Shown here: positions 35,094 through 44,360 of the stretch, piece after piece
Layout: the number at the start of each line of letters is the position of its first letter
Position numbering within the stretch: position 1 is the stretch's first letter
Assembly: GCF_007896845.1 (NCBI RefSeq)
Contig: NZ_VOHS01000003.1
Coordinates: 124,001-188,000 of the forward strand
DNA length: 64,000 nt
Direction of reading: 5' to 3'
DNA from: Chitinophaga pinensis
GTDB taxonomy: Bacteria > Bacteroidota > Bacteroidia > Chitinophagales > Chitinophagaceae
Position numbers and translations under genes: made by a program
The notes under the pieces: model-generated
Told to the model about the DNA's origin: nothing
Databases searched by the model: none
The model's input: the letters and a program-made list of their open reading frames with translations, nothing else

Positions 35094-35783
35094 ATGAAAA
35101 ACAAATACTTAAAGGGCGCTCACCTTTCTGAGCGTAAATTTAAGGAGATACTACGGCTATTCGCCGAAGATCTTACAGCCACCCAGATTGCCAACATTAG
35201 TGGGGTAAGCCGTGTCACTGTAAATAGTTATCTCAAGAAAATCCGCCAGCAGATTGCCCGTCACTGTGAGTCATTATCGCCCTCCGACAATCACAACCGT
35301 TCAGTAGCCCCCGCACGCCTCACACATGCTTCACCAGCCGAAGATGGGGATGTATCCGTCAAAACAGAAGTTGGCCGTACTGTCAAGCCGGTGGTATTTG
35401 GTATTTACCGTTCTTCGGATCGGTTACATACAGAAATATTGCCTGACGTAAGCAGATCGATGATCCATTCTGTGGTGAGGAGCAGTCGTTCTATTCTGGA
35501 GATGCAGGGAGCTGCGGAGAAGATCCGTCGCTTTAGTAATGTGGTGGATCTGGGCCAATACCGTTTGTACAACCTTGAAAATGAAGGCGCTATCAGTATT
35601 GCGGACGACGTGGACGCATTCTGGGGGCTGACCAAACACAGACTTGCCAAGTTCAAAGGATTGAACCGCAGCACTGTGTACTTACATTTAAAGGAGTGCG
35701 AGTTCCGGTACAACAACAGGAATGAAGACATTTATGAGACTTTGCTGGAATTATTAAAAAGCCAGCCTTTGAGTCTTTCCTGA
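35094..35783 (+). CDS. IS1595-like transposase homologue without recognisable catalytic triad
   Basis: A 229-residue protein resembling transposases of the IS1595 (ISSod11-type) family at both ends. The N-terminal HTH (LSERKFKEILRLFAEDLTAT, about 11-52) and C-terminal FWGLTKHRLAKFKGLN and YLHLKECEFRYNNR are family hallmarks. Between them, the segment expected to carry the first acidic residue (LDESYFG-like) is replaced by a Ser/His/Ala-rich stretch (58-95), the second (SDGW-like) by MQGAAEKIRRF, and the third (NGIESFW) reads DDVDAFW. The frame is intact. It may be a domesticated DNA-binding protein or an early decaying transposase; no terminal inverted repeats are seen. Family comparison is from memory. 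Confidence 0.7.
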   Translation: MKNKYLKGAHLSERKFKEILRLFAEDLTATQIANISGVSRVTVNSYLKKIRQQIARHCESLSPSDNHNRSVAPARLTHASPAEDGDVSVKTEVGRTVKPVVFGIYRSSDRLHTEILPDVSRSMIHSVVRSSRSILEMQGAAEKIRRFSNVVDLGQYRLYNLENEGAISIADDVDAFWGLTKHRLAKFKGLNRSTVYLHLKECEFRYNNRNEDIYETLLELLKSQPLSLS

Positions 35784-35879
35784 TTATTTCTCTTTATTAA
35801 GATATTGCTGCAGCAATGCAGCGGAACTTTTATTTAGATCTGGAACAAAACCCGGATTTAGATTTTGGTTGATGAGCGC

Positions 35880-35909
35880 GCAGGTGGTATTCCTATCACC
35901 TGCCTTTAA
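35880..35909 (+). terminator. Possible terminator after the IS1595-like gene
   Basis: GCAGGTGGTA / TATCACCTGC form a 10-bp stem (one G-U) with a TTCC loop, but only CTTTAAAT follows, so the T-run is weak. Confidence 0.35.
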
Positions 35910-36089
35910 ATCCTTTGCTATTACTCGTTTCAGTATAAAGTTAAGCCCAGTGGAGCCCGGTTGTGATATCTCTAACAGATTTTGATTATTACAAATAATA
36001 TTTTTTCTATTATGTTAAAAAACTGTTAAAGGGGTGTTATAACATATAATTTGTTAGCCGGTTTTCACAGAAATTATTGTTAAATAATT

Positions 36090-36097
36090 TATATTTG
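36090..36097 (+). promoter_or_regulatory. -7 box (TATATTTG) of the first SusC/SusD operon
   Basis: TATATTTG in an AT-rich region, 275 nt upstream of the SusC ATG. A -33 TTG at proper spacing is lacking. Confidence 0.45.
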
Positions 36098-36215
36098 AAC
36101 GTTAAAATTAAGTTAAACAACAGAAGAAGGGTAAATGCTTATGAGAAAAGACCCGTAAAAGGCTTCTCACCCTCTGTATACTAAATCAAGGATTTTCCAG
36201 GACAATTAAATCGTT

Positions 36216-36314
36216 ATGAACGATTCAAGGGGAACCGTAGATGTAAATGATTTTATCAACAAAAGTTTTATCAACGTAGGACAGCTATTTCAGAGCCAGT
36301 GGTCGGTTTCCTGA
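36216..36314 (+). CDS. Possible 32-residue leader peptide before SusC
   Basis: ATG at 36216 opens a 32-codon frame (MNDSRGTVDVNDFINKSF..., ending TGA 36312-36314), 58 nt before the SusC start. Its ATG is exactly the loop of a perfect 7-bp hairpin AATCGTT-ATG-AACGATT. The peptide is hydrophilic with no signal or known motif. Short frames arise easily by chance; listed only because of the hairpin placement. Confidence 0.2.
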   Translation: MNDSRGTVDVNDFINKSFINVGQLFQSQWSVS

Positions 36315-36372
36315 GAAGAGTTTTTTCTATTCATTGAATATTTAAACTAAACAACCAGAAACAACAAAGCTT

Positions 36373-39300
36373 ATGAGGAAAAGTTTATTTTTCCTCCTGC
36401 CCTCTATCGTGGTAGTTGGACAGGTGGTTGCGCAGACCCGCCCCATTACAGGGAAGATCACTTCCTCTGATGACGGGAGTCCGGTGATCGGCGCTACAGT
36501 AATTGTAAAAGGTACAACGACTGGTACTGTAACAAACATGAATGGTGATTATACCATTAATGTACCAGAAGGAGCTACTGCCCTAACTGTGAAATTCGTT
36601 GGTATGAAAGACCAGGAGATCAAGATAGGTACAGGTGCAAAACACAATGTGGTGTTGTATCCCGATGTAACAAAACTGACAGAAACTGTAGTAACTGCTA
36701 ACGCTATCCGTCGTGATAAAGCCTCCCTCGGTTACTCAGCTCCAACCTTAAAAAATGACGAACTGACCAAAGGTCAGAGCTCCAGCCCGCTGAATGCGCT
36801 TGCAGGTAAAGTAGCGGGTGTTAATATCTCTACCAGTGCAAACGCTCCGGGTAGTTCTTCCAGAATCGTATTAAGAGGTGGTTCTTCTATCGGTGGTAAT
36901 AACCAGGCCCTGATGGTTGTGGATGGTGTGCCTATCGACAACAGCAGCATCATCGGTGGTGGCGACAGCCGTAGCACAGTTGACTTCGGTAACCGTGGTA
37001 ACGACCTGAACCCGGAAGATATCGAGTCTGTAACTGTTCTGAAAGGCCCTGCAGCAGCAGCCTTGTATGGTTCCCGCGCTTCTAACGGTGCGTTGATCAT
37101 CACAACTAAGAGCGGTAAAAAATCTGCAAACAAAAAGAACGAAGTAATTTTCAACAGCTCAATTACTTTGTCTAATGTGGTAAAACTGCCAGAATTCCAG
37201 AACGATTATGGTCAGGGTTATGATCAGGAGATCATAGATCCTATGGAAAACTGGAGCTGGGGTCCTAAATTCGATGGTACTGAGAAAGAGTGGGGACAGT
37301 CTATCAATGGTGTAAGACAGAAAAAAGCTTATTCTGCAGCTAAAGATAACGTTAAGAATTTCTTTAAAACTGGCCAGGCATATAGCAACAACTTATCCCT
37401 CTCTGGTGCCGGTGAAAAAACTACTTACTACTTATCTGTGAACAGCCTGAACTCAGATGGAGTTATGCCAGGTTCTTCCGATAAGTACAACAAATATAGC
37501 CTGCGTTTTAATGGTACTGCACAGTTGAATAACAAGTTCTATACAGGTATCAACTTCAACTACAGCAAGATTAACGCTAACATGATCCAGGGTGGTCAGG
37601 GTGAAGGTTCTGTATTTGATAACGTATTGCAGACTCCACGTGATATTCCTATCGACAAATTAGGCGATCTGAGTAATCCTTATAATAGTTTCAACGTTCC
37701 AGATGCGAATGGTATTCCTTCTTATGGTTATTATGGTGCTTATACTGTAAGCCCTTACTACATCCTTAAGAACTACCGCAACCTGAATGATGTTGACAGG
37801 GTAACAGGTAACTTCACTATCGGTTATAAACCAACAGAATGGTTGGATGTATTGGAAAGATTAGGTACTGATGTTTACACAGACCGTCGCCGTTACAAAT
37901 ATCCTAAGTTTGATCTGAAGCCACTGGATGACAATCCTGACTACTACGAAACTGGTACTAACAACCACACCAGCAATGGTAAATATGGTGAGGATAATTA
38001 TACCCTGAGCGAAGTAACCCATGACCTGATGATCACTGCGAAAAAGGATTTCACTCCTGATTTCAAAGCATCCTTAATGGTAGGTAATAACGTTCGTCAG
38101 CGTATATTCAACACGATGGAAACTGAAACCAACCAATCAAGTGGTCTGGTAATTCCTGACTGGTACAACCTGGATAACAGTAATGGTCCTGTTTATACTT
38201 TCAACAGCCGTTCTACTCGTCGTCTGATTGGTCTGTATGCAGATCTGAACCTGTCTTATAAAAACATGTTGTTCCTGGGTGCTACAGCACGTAATGATTG
38301 GTCTTCCACACTGCCAAAAGGTAATAATTCCTTCTTCTACCCAAGTGTAAATGCTTCCTTCGTGTTTACAGAACTGACTAAAGAATCTGGTCTTGCAGAG
38401 ATCCTGAACTTTGGTAAAGTACGTGGTAGCTGGGCAAAAGTGGGTAACGATGCTGATCCTTACCTGTTGAGAACATACTATGGTAAAACTGACCTGTCAA
38501 GTGGTTTCGGTAACACAACCTTCCCATTTGGTAACATCGCCGGTTATACTTATGGTAACAGAATCGGTAACCCGAACCTGACTCCTGAGTTCACTACTGC
38601 ATTTGAAGTAGGTACAGAATTAGGTTTCCTGGAGAACAGAATCTATGTGGACTTCTCTTACTACCAGAATAAATCTAAAGATCAGATCCTGAACGTACCT
38701 ATTCCAACTTCTTCCGGTTTCACCAGCCAGGTATTTAATACTGGTCTCGTTGAGAACAAAGGTATAGAGGTTAGCTTAAGAGGTACACCTATCAAAACTG
38801 CTTCAGGTTTCAGTCTGGAACTGTTTGGTACTTATACAAGAAACAAAAATGAAGTGGTAGATCTGGGTACAGTTGACCAGGTTGTGATCGGTGGTTTTGG
38901 TGGTATGAGTATCGTTGCCGCGAAAGGCAGACCATATGGTACTTTCTACGCGCAGGATATTCAGCGTGATGAGCAGGGACGTGTAATTGTAGATGCATCA
39001 AGTGGTAACCCACTGCTGACACCCAATCCGGTATACCTGGGTTCTTACAATCCTAAATACCAGGCATCATGGGGAGCAAATGCAAACTATAAAGGTTTCA
39101 GCTTCAGCATCCTGTTTGACACTAAACAAGGTAATCAGTTCTTCTCCCGTACTAAAGACATCCTCGATTTCACCGGTGCAGCTTACGAGACTGCAGTAGG
39201 TGGTCGTGACGCGTCTGTGTGGGAAAATTCAGTATATACTGACGCTACCACTGGTAAACTGGTACCAAATACAAGTGTTACTTATGACAAACAAAACTGG

Positions 39301-39588
39301 TTCCCAAGTGTAATTCCTTCTGGTCAGCACGTTGTAGATGCTTCTTACATCAGACTGCGTGAGGCAAGCCTGTCTTACAAACTGCCTAGACATTTACTGA
39401 ACAGAACTCCATTTGGTGATCTGTCTGTAGGTATCTTCGGTAACAACCTAGCGCTGTGGACAGCTAAGGAAAATAAATACGCAGATCCGGAAGTAAACTC
39501 TGGTGGTGCAGGTAACGAGCAGGGTTTTGATTTCACCGCTCAACCTTCACTGAGAAACTACGGTTTTAATCTGAGAGTAACTTTCTAA
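36373..39588 (+). CDS. SusC/RagA-family TonB-dependent outer-membrane protein (no. 1)
   Basis: Outer-membrane transporter that imports oligomers under a SusD lid, powered by TonB. The 1071-residue protein has a signal peptide (to about 21, VVAQ), a carboxypeptidase-regulatory-like beta-sandwich (ITGKITSSDDGSPVIGATVI..., 25-105), the plug (about 115-235, with VDGVPIDNSSI and VTVLKGPAAAALYGSRASNGA, the SusC signature) and a 22-strand barrel ending NYGFNLRVTF. The TonB-box region ETVVTANA follows the N-terminal domain. It is intact, unlike the two other SusC genes here. SusD follows after 19 nt. Confidence 0.95.
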   Translation: MRKSLFFLLPSIVVVGQVVAQTRPITGKITSSDDGSPVIGATVIVKGTTTGTVTNMNGDYTINVPEGATALTVKFVGMKDQEIKIGTGAKHNVVLYPDVTKLTETVVTANAIRRDKASLGYSAPTLKNDELTKGQSSSPLNALAGKVAGVNISTSANAPGSSSRIVLRGGSSIGGNNQALMVVDGVPIDNSSIIGGGDSRSTVDFGNRGNDLNPEDIESVTVLKGPAAAALYGSRASNGALIITTKSGKKSANKKNEVIFNSSITLSNVVKLPEFQNDYGQGYDQEIIDPMENWSWGPKFDGTEKEWGQSINGVRQKKAYSAAKDNVKNFFKTGQAYSNNLSLSGAGEKTTYYLSVNSLNSDGVMPGSSDKYNKYSLRFNGTAQLNNKFYTGINFNYSKINANMIQGGQGEGSVFDNVLQTPRDIPIDKLGDLSNPYNSFNVPDANGIPSYGYYGAYTVSPYYILKNYRNLNDVDRVTGNFTIGYKPTEWLDVLERLGTDVYTDRRRYKYPKFDLKPLDDNPDYYETGTNNHTSNGKYGEDNYTLSEVTHDLMITAKKDFTPDFKASLMVGNNVRQRIFNTMETETNQSSGLVIPDWYNLDNSNGPVYTFNSRSTRRLIGLYADLNLSYKNMLFLGATARNDWSSTLPKGNNSFFYPSVNASFVFTELTKESGLAEILNFGKVRGSWAKVGNDADPYLLRTYYGKTDLSSGFGNTTFPFGNIAGYTYGNRIGNPNLTPEFTTAFEVGTELGFLENRIYVDFSYYQNKSKDQILNVPIPTSSGFTSQVFNTGLVENKGIEVSLRGTPIKTASGFSLELFGTYTRNKNEVVDLGTVDQVVIGGFGGMSIVAAKGRPYGTFYAQDIQRDEQGRVIVDASSGNPLLTPNPVYLGSYNPKYQASWGANANYKGFSFSILFDTKQGNQFFSRTKDILDFTGAAYETAVGGRDASVWENSVYTDATTGKLVPNTSVTYDKQNWFPSVIPSGQHVVDASYIRLREASLSYKLPRHLLNRTPFGDLSVGIFGNNLALWTAKENKYADPEVNSGGAGNEQGFDFTAQPSLRNYGFNLRVTF

Positions 39589-39607
39589 AGTTTAAAGTGT
39601 AAAAACA

Positions 39608-41059
39608 ATGATGAAGAAACATATATTTAAGGCGGCTGCAGGCGTATTAACTGCGTTGTCTATCACCTTAGCAGGATGTAGCAAATTCCTGGACGTCAAC
39701 GATAACCCGAATCAGACCACAGAAGCTTTACCTTCTCTGATCCTGCCTTCTGCGCAGGCTGCGATTGGTATCGTGTTGGGTAACACCTACCAGGTATATG
39801 GTAGCATGTGGAGTCAGTACTGGACGCAGAACAGAAGCTCCTCACAGTACAAAAGCATAGATCAATTCCTGTTACAGGGGTCAAACTTTGACAGACCATG
39901 GCAGTTATTATATGCAGATGGTATGGAAGATCTGCAGCTGATTATCAATCAGGCGAATGCTGAGCCGGTTAAACAATATGCTGCTATCTCCATGATCCTG
40001 AAAGCATATGAACTGCAGATGCTAACTGATGCCTTTGGTGATATTCCGATGAAGGATGCATTACAAGGTGAACAACTGAACCTGAACCCTCACTATGATG
40101 CTCAGGAAGTTGTGTATGATAGCATTTTTGCACTGATCAACAGAGGTATATCTCTGATTGATGCTGGTTCTGAATATGTACCTGGTGATGAAGACATGAT
40201 CTTCCAGGGCGATATGGATAAATGGGAGGCTTTTGGTAATACCCTGAAGCTGCGTGCATATCTTCGTCTGTCTGAGGTTAATCCAACTAAAGCACAGGCA
40301 GGTATTGCTACACTGGCAGGAGCTACTTTCCTGACAGAAGATGCATCAATTAAGTATTCATCAACTGGTGGTAACCAGAACCCACTGTATGCTGAAATGG
40401 TTGGTCTGGGTCGTACCCAGAACCTGGTAGCCAGCGAAACTGCTGTTAATCAGATGAAAGCAATGAACGATCCTCGTTTATTGGCTTTCTATCAGAATGC
40501 TGCTGGTACTACTACCGTAAACCCTATTCCTCAGGGTGACTTTAATACGCCTCCATCTGCGGCTTACCCACTGTCACTGCCATCACCTAACACAGGTGCT
40601 GCTCCAAGAAGCGCTGCTTCTGCACTGGCGCCGGTTAAGTTCATCTCTGCTGCTGAAAGCTATTTCCTGCAGGCTGAAGCTGCTGCACGCGGCTGGCTGG
40701 CTGGCGATGCAAGAGGTCTGTACGAAGATGGTATCACTGCAAGCTTCGCAGCTTACAATGTAACACCAGGTACTTATATCACTACTGCTGTTGCAGCATT
40801 CCCGGCTACCGGACTTGCAGCACAGCTGAAAGCGATCATCACCCAGAAATACTTCGCAATGAACGGTAACCAGGGCTTTGAAGCATGGAGCGAATGGCGT
40901 CGTACAGGTTATCCTGACTTCTTCGTTCGTTCAGTAGAGTCTTCACTGCCTGTTGGTCAATTCCCTGCACGTTTCCTCTATCCTAACACTGAGCTGACCA
41001 GGAACCCTAACTTCCCAGGTGCTAAAGTTGTTACCGATAAAGTTTGGTGGGACAAATAA
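39608..41059 (+). CDS. SusD/RagB-family lipoprotein (SusD-like_2 type, no. 1)
   Basis: Surface lipoprotein that binds substrate and caps the SusC barrel. The 483-residue product has a lipoprotein signal with lipobox LAGC (Cys24), then FLDVNDNPNQTTEALPSLILPSAQ, an opening typical of the SusD-like_2 branch. TPR-like helices include FGDIPMKDALQGE, LKLRAYLRLSEV and FKPISAAESYFLQAEA-like sequence around 350; the C-terminus FEAWSEWRRTGYPDF matches the family. It is the partner of the preceding SusC and is followed by a terminator, so pair 1 is a complete two-gene operon. Substrate cannot be inferred. Confidence 0.93.
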   Translation: MMKKHIFKAAAGVLTALSITLAGCSKFLDVNDNPNQTTEALPSLILPSAQAAIGIVLGNTYQVYGSMWSQYWTQNRSSSQYKSIDQFLLQGSNFDRPWQLLYADGMEDLQLIINQANAEPVKQYAAISMILKAYELQMLTDAFGDIPMKDALQGEQLNLNPHYDAQEVVYDSIFALINRGISLIDAGSEYVPGDEDMIFQGDMDKWEAFGNTLKLRAYLRLSEVNPTKAQAGIATLAGATFLTEDASIKYSSTGGNQNPLYAEMVGLGRTQNLVASETAVNQMKAMNDPRLLAFYQNAAGTTTVNPIPQGDFNTPPSAAYPLSLPSPNTGAAPRSAASALAPVKFISAAESYFLQAEAAARGWLAGDARGLYEDGITASFAAYNVTPGTYITTAVAAFPATGLAAQLKAIITQKYFAMNGNQGFEAWSEWRRTGYPDFFVRSVESSLPVGQFPARFLYPNTELTRNPNFPGAKVVTDKVWWDK

Positions 41060-41084
41060 GCAATAACGTATAAGTATATACCGG

Positions 41085-41118
41085 AAAGGGGCCCGTTGTA
41101 AAACGAGCCCCTTTTTTG
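41085..41118 (+). terminator. Terminator of SusC/SusD pair 1
   Basis: AAAGGGGCCCGTT / AACGAGCCCCTTT form a 13-bp stem with one mismatch and a short loop, followed by six T residues. Confidence 0.82.
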
Positions 41119-41342
41119 TGCCCTGACAGACCCAAATACCCCGCCCGGCCAATTAGCTGTTAAACCACATAACCCGACATCTTTGTAAGAATTTTTATAT
41201 CTTGTGTTGCTTTTTTGACTGTGTGACGATCAAAATAATAAAAGACACGGGGGACAAATCATCGCATTTCACCACAAGTGCGATCTCAATCTTGGTACTA
41301 TATATCACAATGCCTGACTTCCTGCATTAATTAAAAATCTGT
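41119..41342 (+). promoter_or_regulatory. Leader of the second SusC gene
   Basis: A near-consensus -7 box CATCTTTG lies at 41178-41185 (first base differs). Downstream, ATCGCATTT (41261-41269) and AAGTGCGAT (41276-41284) form a 9-bp hairpin with one G-U, about 60 nt before the start. Confidence 0.35.
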
Positions 41343-44300
41343 TTGATGAAAAAAGGAGTATTCCTGTATCTGTTTTCATTAATTTCTGTGCTGCCAGCAT
41401 TCGCGCAGATGAGAACACTTACAGGCACTGTTACTGCCGACAGCAGCGGTACGCCTCTGCCCGGTGTTACTATCCATCTGAAGGGCTCTACCTATCGCGT
41501 CGCCACCAATCCTGATGGATCCTATTCTATGAGCGTCGGTGGAACACCCGAGCTGCAATTCTCTATGGTCGGATACCTGTCCCGGCAGGTGAAAGTCGGA
41601 CCGGATATGACCCGGCTTGACATAAAACTGGAATCCGCAACCTCCAGACTATCAGAAGTAGTCGTAGTCGGATATGGAGAACAATCCCAGCAATACACCA
41701 CACAAGCCGTATCAGTGGTAAAAGCTGCTGATTTTTCAAACGTACCGGCTGTTACCCCGCAGCAATTGTTGCAGGGACAAGTGGCAGGTGTCAGCATGAC
41801 CAATTCTTCCGGTCTGCTGGGTAATGCTTCCCTCCTCCGTGTGAGAGGAACGGCTTCTATTACCGCTGGTACACAACCACTGTTCATTGTGGATGGGGTA
41901 CCCTTAAATGATGGAACCTATAACACAGCCTACGGTGGCGGTGCCGCATTGAACCCACTGCTGGAAATAAACCCTGATGATATAGAATCGATTACTGTAT
42001 TGAAAGATGCTGCAGCTGCTGCTATCTATGGATCCAGAGGTTCTAATGGTGTGATACTGATCGCTACCAAAAAGGGCGGTTACAGACAAAAGACACAGGT
42101 TAAACTGGACTATGCAACCGGTTGGGTAAGCCCTACTAATAAGGTAGATGTAATGAATGGTGATGAATACGTCAACTTCTTTAATAACTATATTACCAAA
42201 GCTATAGGTGAATCACCGATTACGGCTCCGGCGTCGTTTACCGATTGGCCTTCATTGGTTAGCAGAACTGGCCGTAACAGCAATTATGGATTGTCGGCCA
42301 GTGGCGGCAACGAAAAGACCCGTTTCTATATAGGTGGTAATTATGCCAAAGATGAAAGTTTTGTAATAGGAAACAATCTGCAGAAACTGTCTGGCAGGAT
42401 TAATCTGGAACATACGGCCAATCGATACTTATCATTAGGTGTCAACTTCAATACGGCCTATACAAATATGGACCGCATAAATATTGAAAGTGGTGCTCAG
42501 GCACCTTACACAAGAGGTCTGCTCAATACGCCAGTCACTCCTGCTTACACTAATAATGGGCAATATGCTAATCCAACCACTAATACTTTAGCCAACGTTT
42601 ATCTGAGCACCAATAAATATTATACCCGTCGTAATACCGGTAATGCATATGCGAAAATTAACATTACTGATTACCTCTGGTTAAAAACAGATTGGGGTAT
42701 GGATTTGCTCGAGACGGAAGAACGATACCGTAGATCGTCTAAACTGTCAACCGGAACAAATCCGGCAACCCTGGGTACAGCAGGACGTGCATTATGGCAA
42801 GACTATAAATGGCTTACTACCAATAGTATTAACTTCGATAAACGTTTCGCAGATGTTCATCAGGTTAGCTTGTTAGCTGCATACAGCTATGAAACTGCCA
42901 GATATGATGATATCAAAGTAACAGGTACCGGCTTTACCAGCGACCAGTTCCTTAATGTGGGATCTGCTGCAACCAATACTGGTTCTGCTACCGGCAAAGC
43001 GTGGGGATTGGAATCTTATATTTTCCGTGCTAATTATCGTTTTAAAGATAAATATCTTATTGAAGGGTCTTTACGTCGCGATGGTTCATCCCGCTTTGAT
43101 GCAGAAAAACGCTATGGTAACTTCTGGGCTTTGTCGGGAGGTTGGATCATGTCCGAGGAAAAATTCATCCGTAATCTGCGCTTCATCGACTATATGAAAC
43201 TGACCGCCAGTTATGGTGTAACTGGTAACGATCGTATAGGATATTACGACTATATGGGATTGTACACCTCTGGTACCGATGCTGGTTATGCAGGATAGCC
43301 CGGTTTGAGACCTACTCAGATCAAAAACCCTGATCTGAGCTGGGAAGAAAGCCGTCAGATGGATCTGGGACTTGCCGTGAATGTTTTGGATAACAGACTC
43401 CAGTTTTCATTTGATTACTATAGCAAGCATTCAAAAAATCTGTTGTTGTATGTAGTAGTTCCTTCTACTACAGGTTTTGGTTTTGCGACCAAAAACGCGG
43501 GAGAAATGCGTAACAGAGGAATTGACCTGCAGATTACTGGTATACCAGTAAAAACGAAAGATCTGCAGTGGACCACTTCCTTAAACCTGGGATTGGTAAA
43601 GAATAAGGTATTATCTCTACCTGCTGATAACAGAGATGATGAGGGTCGAAATTATATTCTGAGTTCTAATAATAACCAGCGTGTATTACAAGGCTACACA
43701 TTGAATACTTTTTATCTGTTGAGATATAAGGGTATCAATCCTGAAACTGGCGATCCTGAGTGGTATGCAAAAGATGGAAAAACTACCAGCACTCCTACTG
43801 CCAGAGATCAGGTTGTTGCAGGTAGTGCATTACCAAAATGGACAGGAGGATTCAATAATACCGTTCGCTACAAAAACTTTGATCTTGGAGTTAATTTCTA
43901 TTTCTCTTATGGCAATAAAGTATTGCTGAATGAATTCAAAGAACTGGATAATGTGAATAAAAGTACAGCAACCAACCTGAGTAAAGATTTGCTGAACTAC
44001 TGGCAGAAACCCGGCGATCATGCATTTGCACCAGCTGCGACCAGTGCTTCATGGAAAAATGGTAACAGCTTTGCGCAGTTATCCAACGCACAGCTTTTCA
44101 ATGGTTCTTTCCTTCGTCTGAAAACACTCAGTCTGGGTTACAATGTACCGGCTAAGCTGTTGAACAGTACACATGTACTGAGTGGCGTCCATCTGTATGT
44201 GATGGGCCAGAACCTCTGGACAGTGAAGGATAAGAATTTCCGTGGTGCTGATCCTGAAGTGTCTCAATATGGCACCAATGCACAGGTGGCCGGAGAGTCT

Positions 44301-44357
44301 TACTACTCGCTGCCTCAACCTAAATCAATCACTGTAGGAGCAAACGTGGTATTTTAA
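41343..44357 (+). pseudogene. SusC/RagA-family TonB-dependent protein (no. 2), interrupted by an in-frame TAG
   Basis: Should encode a SusC transporter of about 1004 residues: signal peptide (to FAQ, about 21), regulatory-like domain (26-100), plug with VDGVPLNDGTYN and ITVLKDAAAAAIYGSRGSNGV, and the barrel through to the terminal ITVGANVVF. Codon 652 (43296-43298) is TAG, in the context GYAG-stop-PGLRPTQIKNPDLSW. Both halves are in the same frame and align as one SusC without loss, so a single base change (for example CAG to TAG) explains it. The C-terminal half (from 43305) lacks its own signal. The SusD partner starts 3 nt after the stop and is intact. Confidence 0.9.
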
Positions 44358-44360
44358 AAA

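Larger units (their letters stand above)
35784..36372 (+). other. 590-nt leader region of the first SusC gene
   Basis: No large gene. In order: a 14-bp perfect palindrome ATTGCTGCAGCAAT (35814-35827), a 10-bp hairpin (35880-35903), a TATATTTG box (36090-36097), TGAGAA/TTCTCA (36142-36147 with 36164-36169), a hairpin AATCGTT/AACGATT (36209-36225) and a 32-codon frame (36216-36314). The predicted SusC leader is about 270 nt. Confidence 0.45.

Noticed and set aside
35094..35783. Complete IS1595 insertion sequence
   Set aside because: I see no terminal inverted repeats or target duplication around the gene, and the catalytic residues appear missing.
43296..43298. TAG in SusC no. 2 as a recoded amber codon
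   Set aside because: No pyrrolysine-type signal or other TAG of this kind is visible; the usual stop codon usage in the window argues for a plain nonsense change or error.
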